Source of the DNA: Pseudomonadales bacterium
Lineage (GTDB): Bacteria; Pseudomonadota; Gammaproteobacteria; Pseudomonadales; Moraxellaceae
Assembly (NCBI GenBank): GCA_013043915.1
Contig: JABEVH010000116.1
Span: forward strand, 1 to 7,897
Direction: 5' to 3'
DNA length: 7,897 nt
A program made the position numbers and the translations under genes. This document shows, piece after piece, positions 5,593 to 7,897 of the stretch. Position 1 is the first letter of the stretch. Every line of letters begins with the position of its first letter. The notes under the pieces were generated by a model. The model was given only the letters and a program-made list of their open reading frames with translations. It searched no databases and was not told where the DNA came from.

Positions 5593-7737
5593 CTAACAAG
5601 GCTCCAGGCGAGCATATTGGGCTATCAGCCATTTGGCGCCCAAATCCGCAAAATTGACCTGAACCCTGGCCTGGGGACCGCTACCTTCATAAGCCAGAAT
5701 GACACCTTCTCCCCACCGTGGATGTCGCACCCTTTGCCCTAACATGGCAGAACCGGATGACCCCGCCTGGGTTGAAGGAACTTCCTGCTGTGTCATCCGC
5801 ACGTTTTGTAGCAATTCCTGCGGAATTTCACGCAAAAAACGCGAGGGAATCGTAGACTTCTCCTGACCATACAAACGTCGAATCTCAGCATGGGTCAAAT
5901 ATAAGCACTGTCTGGCGCGAGTCATGCCGACGTAACATAAGCGGCGCTCTTCTTCGAGGTTATTACTCTCCAGCGACATCTCGTGCGGGAACAGCCCTTC
6001 TTCCAGCCCGGCCAGAAATACGACATCAAACTCCAATCCCTTGGCAGCATGCAAGGTCATTAGTTGCACAGCATCATCATGTTCGCCCGCCGCAGCTTCG
6101 CCTGCTTCCAGGGATGCATGATCAATAAATGCAGCCAAGGCTGAGGGAGCAGCGTCTTCATCAGCTTCATCCCATGCAAACTCACGTGCAGCACCCACCA
6201 GCTCACGCAAGTTCTCTATCCTGGCCTGGCCCTTCTCCCCTTTTTCCTGCTCATGGTAGCGATAGAGGCCACTGTGGTGGATCACATGTTCGAGTTGCTC
6301 ATGCAAAGGCAAAGGTTCAACGACCTGAGCAAGCTCCTCAATCAATTGGCGGTATGACATCAGGCAAGCAGCTGCACGCGCGGGTAACAACCCCTGGTTC
6401 AGCACGTGCCCTGCTGTTGCCCATAATGACAGCTTGTTTAACCTTGCCTGCTCACGCAGCAACTCGAGAGTTCGTTCACCCAGACCTCGTGTAGGAACAT
6501 TAACAATGCGCTCGAACGCAGCATCATCATCGCGATTGGCCAGCTGACGCATATATGCCATGGCATTTCGCACCTCAGCACGGTCAAAGAAACGCAAGCC
6601 CCCATGAATATGGTAGGGAATATGCGCCCGAATCAGGGCCTCTTCCAGAATTCGTGACTGGGCGTTAGAGCGGTACAACACGGCCAGATGGCGATAAGTT
6701 CGTCCCTTAGCCGCCAAACGTGTCATCTCATGGGCGATGTAGTGCGCCTCATCAAGATCATTGAAAGCCGTATAGAGCTTTAGCACCTCACCAGGTTCAC
6801 CCTGGGTCCACAATTCTTTGCCCAAGCGATCTTTATTATGGGAAATTACTGCGTTAGCTGCGGCCAAAATCGTTCCCGTAGAGCGATAATTCTGTTCCAG
6901 CCTGATGACATCAGCTTCAGGATAGTCTTGCTGAAAATTACGGATATGGCCAATGCGAGCACCACGCCAGCCATAAATACTCTGATCGTCATCACCTACG
7001 ACGGTGAATTGGCATCCTTCACCTGTTAGGAGCTTTAGCCACTGGTACTGAACATCATTGCTATCCTGAAATTCATCGACGAGCACCTGACGAAAACGTT
7101 GCTGGTAATGCGCCCGCAATGGTGAGTTATGTCGTAACAATTCCACACAACGCAATAAAATCTCAGCAAAGTCAATCATACCCGTACGCTGACAATGCTC
7201 CTCATACTGGCTATAAACCTGCTGCATGGTGCGCTCATAGGGATCATGAATAACATCCGAAGGGCGCGCGCGCCGCCCCTCTTCCTTCTCATGATTAATG
7301 AAATAGACCATCTGACGAGCTGGCCAGGCATTTTCATCCAGACCCTGTTCCCGAGCTAATCGCTTGATCAAGCGAGTTTGATCATCAGCATCCAAAATCT
7401 GGAAAGTAGCTGGAAGGCTGGCCTCTTGTGCATGTCGCCTTAACAGTCGATGTGCCAGGCCGTGAAAAGTGCCTACCCATAAACCTTGCGCGCGCGCACC
7501 CAGCAGCACTTCCAAACGCTGACGCATCTCGGCTGCCGCCTTATTAGTAAAAGTCACGGCCAGAAAACTTTGTGGTGAAAGCTGAAATTCCTGACAAAAC
7601 CAGACAATTCTATGGGTCAGCACACGGGTCTTGCCTGATCCAGCACCAGCAAGAACCAGTAATTGTGGTGCATCGGACGTAACAGCATGCCGTTGATCAG
7701 GGTTTAGCCCCTCAAGTAGCGAAGGTGTGACCTGCAT
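5593..7737 (-). CDS. uvrD: DNA helicase II UvrD
   Basis: 3'-5' superfamily 1 DNA helicase that removes the excised strand in nucleotide excision repair after UvrABC and unwinds nicked DNA in methyl-directed mismatch repair with MutL. 714 residues, against 720 in E. coli. Motifs: Walker A AGAGSGKT (30-37, Lys36), Ia VTFTNKAAAEM (61-71), II VDEFQD (220-225), III GDDDQSIYGWRGA (248-260), IV RLEQNYRST (279-287), V LMTLHAAKGLEF (559-570) and VI VGMTRA (603-608, Arg607). The linker at about 645-665 leads to the C-terminal Tudor-like domain (666-712: LGQRVRHPRWGEG to WLIAQYARLE), which in E. coli binds RNA polymerase. That domain, the MQVTPSLLEGLNPDQR start and the EQEKGEKGQARIENL segment favour UvrD over Rep or PcrA. 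The start is backed by GAGGAA (7746-7751) 8 bases upstream. No defect is seen. Confidence 0.97.
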   Translation of the reverse strand: MQVTPSLLEGLNPDQRHAVTSDAPQLLVLAGAGSGKTRVLTHRIVWFCQEFQLSPQSFLAVTFTNKAAAEMRQRLEVLLGARAQGLWVGTFHGLAHRLLRRHAQEASLPATFQILDADDQTRLIKRLAREQGLDENAWPARQMVYFINHEKEEGRRARPSDVIHDPYERTMQQVYSQYEEHCQRTGMIDFAEILLRCVELLRHNSPLRAHYQQRFRQVLVDEFQDSNDVQYQWLKLLTGEGCQFTVVGDDDQSIYGWRGARIGHIRNFQQDYPEADVIRLEQNYRSTGTILAAANAVISHNKDRLGKELWTQGEPGEVLKLYTAFNDLDEAHYIAHEMTRLAAKGRTYRHLAVLYRSNAQSRILEEALIRAHIPYHIHGGLRFFDRAEVRNAMAYMRQLANRDDDAAFERIVNVPTRGLGERTLELLREQARLNKLSLWATAGHVLNQGLLPARAAACLMSYRQLIEELAQVVEPLPLHEQLEHVIHHSGLYRYHEQEKGEKGQARIENLRELVGAAREFAWDEADEDAAPSALAAFIDHASLEAGEAAAGEHDDAVQLMTLHAAKGLEFDVVFLAGLEEGLFPHEMSLESNNLEEERRLCYVGMTRARQCLYLTHAEIRRLYGQEKSTIPSRFLREIPQELLQNVRMTQQEVPSTQAGSSGSAMLGQRVRHPRWGEGVILAYEGSGPQARVQVNFADLGAKWLIAQYARLEPC

Positions 7738-7782
7738 CGCAGCAATTCCTCGTTATGAACGGCAAAGTTATCCTAGTATGGG

Positions 7783-7791
7783 ATTATGCCA
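7783..7791 (-). promoter_or_regulatory. Candidate extended -10 promoter for uvrD
   Basis: Minus-strand TGGCATAAT has a TG extension and five of six -10 bases. The inferred start near 7776 would give a leader of about 39 bases before the ATG at 7737. No fair -35 stands at 16-18 bp, as is allowed for extended -10 promoters. No CTG-N10-CAG LexA-type site overlaps it. Confidence 0.35.
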
Positions 7792-7863
7792 GATTGAGTT
7801 GTTGGACGGAGCCGCTTCGCGGAGGAAAACAAGGTAATTTGATCGGCCGGTCTTAAAATAGTC

Positions 7864-7891
7864 TGACCCCCCTGCGTCAACAAGGGGATCA
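7864..7891. repeat. Imperfect inverted repeat at the right edge, possible terminator of an upstream minus-strand gene
   Basis: On the minus strand TGATCCCC and the GGGG..GTCA block pair around about 11 bases, with one G-T wobble and an extra G or two. On the plus strand the wobble becomes an A-C mismatch, so the fold favours a minus-strand RNA. AGACTATTTTAAG follows on that strand, a poor T-run. It may end a gene beyond the right edge or be part of a short palindromic repeat. Otherwise 7792-7897 holds only the small CCGC/GCGG hairpin near 7812-7822 and no open frame of note. Confidence 0.25.
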
Positions 7892-7897
7892 ATCAAC

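Noticed and set aside
5422..5742. Plus-strand open frame of 106 codons across the end of uvrD
   Set aside because: It has no ribosome site and no family resemblance, and its 3' part is antisense to the uvrD C-terminal domain.

Overview
The window looks like chromosomal DNA of a mid-GC gammaproteobacterium. The best taxonomic evidence is the UvrD protein, which follows the enterobacterial DNA helicase II layout from its first residues to the C-terminal RNA-polymerase-binding domain. No phage, insertion sequence, CRISPR array, rRNA or tRNA is visible.

Layout, left to right. (1) 1-1012, minus strand: most of an ornithine delta-aminotransferase gene (rocD), with its 3' end beyond the left edge. 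(2) 1120-1416, plus strand and divergent from rocD: a small exported protein with one four-cysteine GLG1-type repeat. It has two competing in-frame starts, at 1063 and 1120. (3) 1430-4741, minus strand and convergent with the small gene: a 1103-residue SWIM zinc-finger/SNF2-family ATPase with complete helicase motifs. (4) 4742-5592: about 850 bases without an intact gene. They hold a candidate promoter for the SNF2 gene, an AT-rich perfect palindrome, two decayed fragments that resemble beta-propeller lactonases and lie head to head on opposite strands, and a long imperfect hairpin. (5) 5593-7737, minus strand: complete uvrD. (6) 7738-7897: the uvrD leader with a good ribosome binding site and an extended -10 candidate but no recognisable LexA box. 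At the right edge is an imperfect inverted repeat that may end another transcript.

The genes do not form one pathway. rocD belongs to arginine/ornithine catabolism, uvrD to excision and mismatch repair, the SNF2 protein to some DNA- or chromatin-like remodelling role that cannot be fixed from sequence, and the cysteine-rich protein to the cell envelope. Spacing argues for separate transcription units. I see no convincing new multi-gene system. The least ordinary items are the head-to-head lactonase-like remnants, the two-start design of the cysteine-rich gene with its back-to-back divergent -10 elements, and the large unassigned middle of the SNF2 protein.
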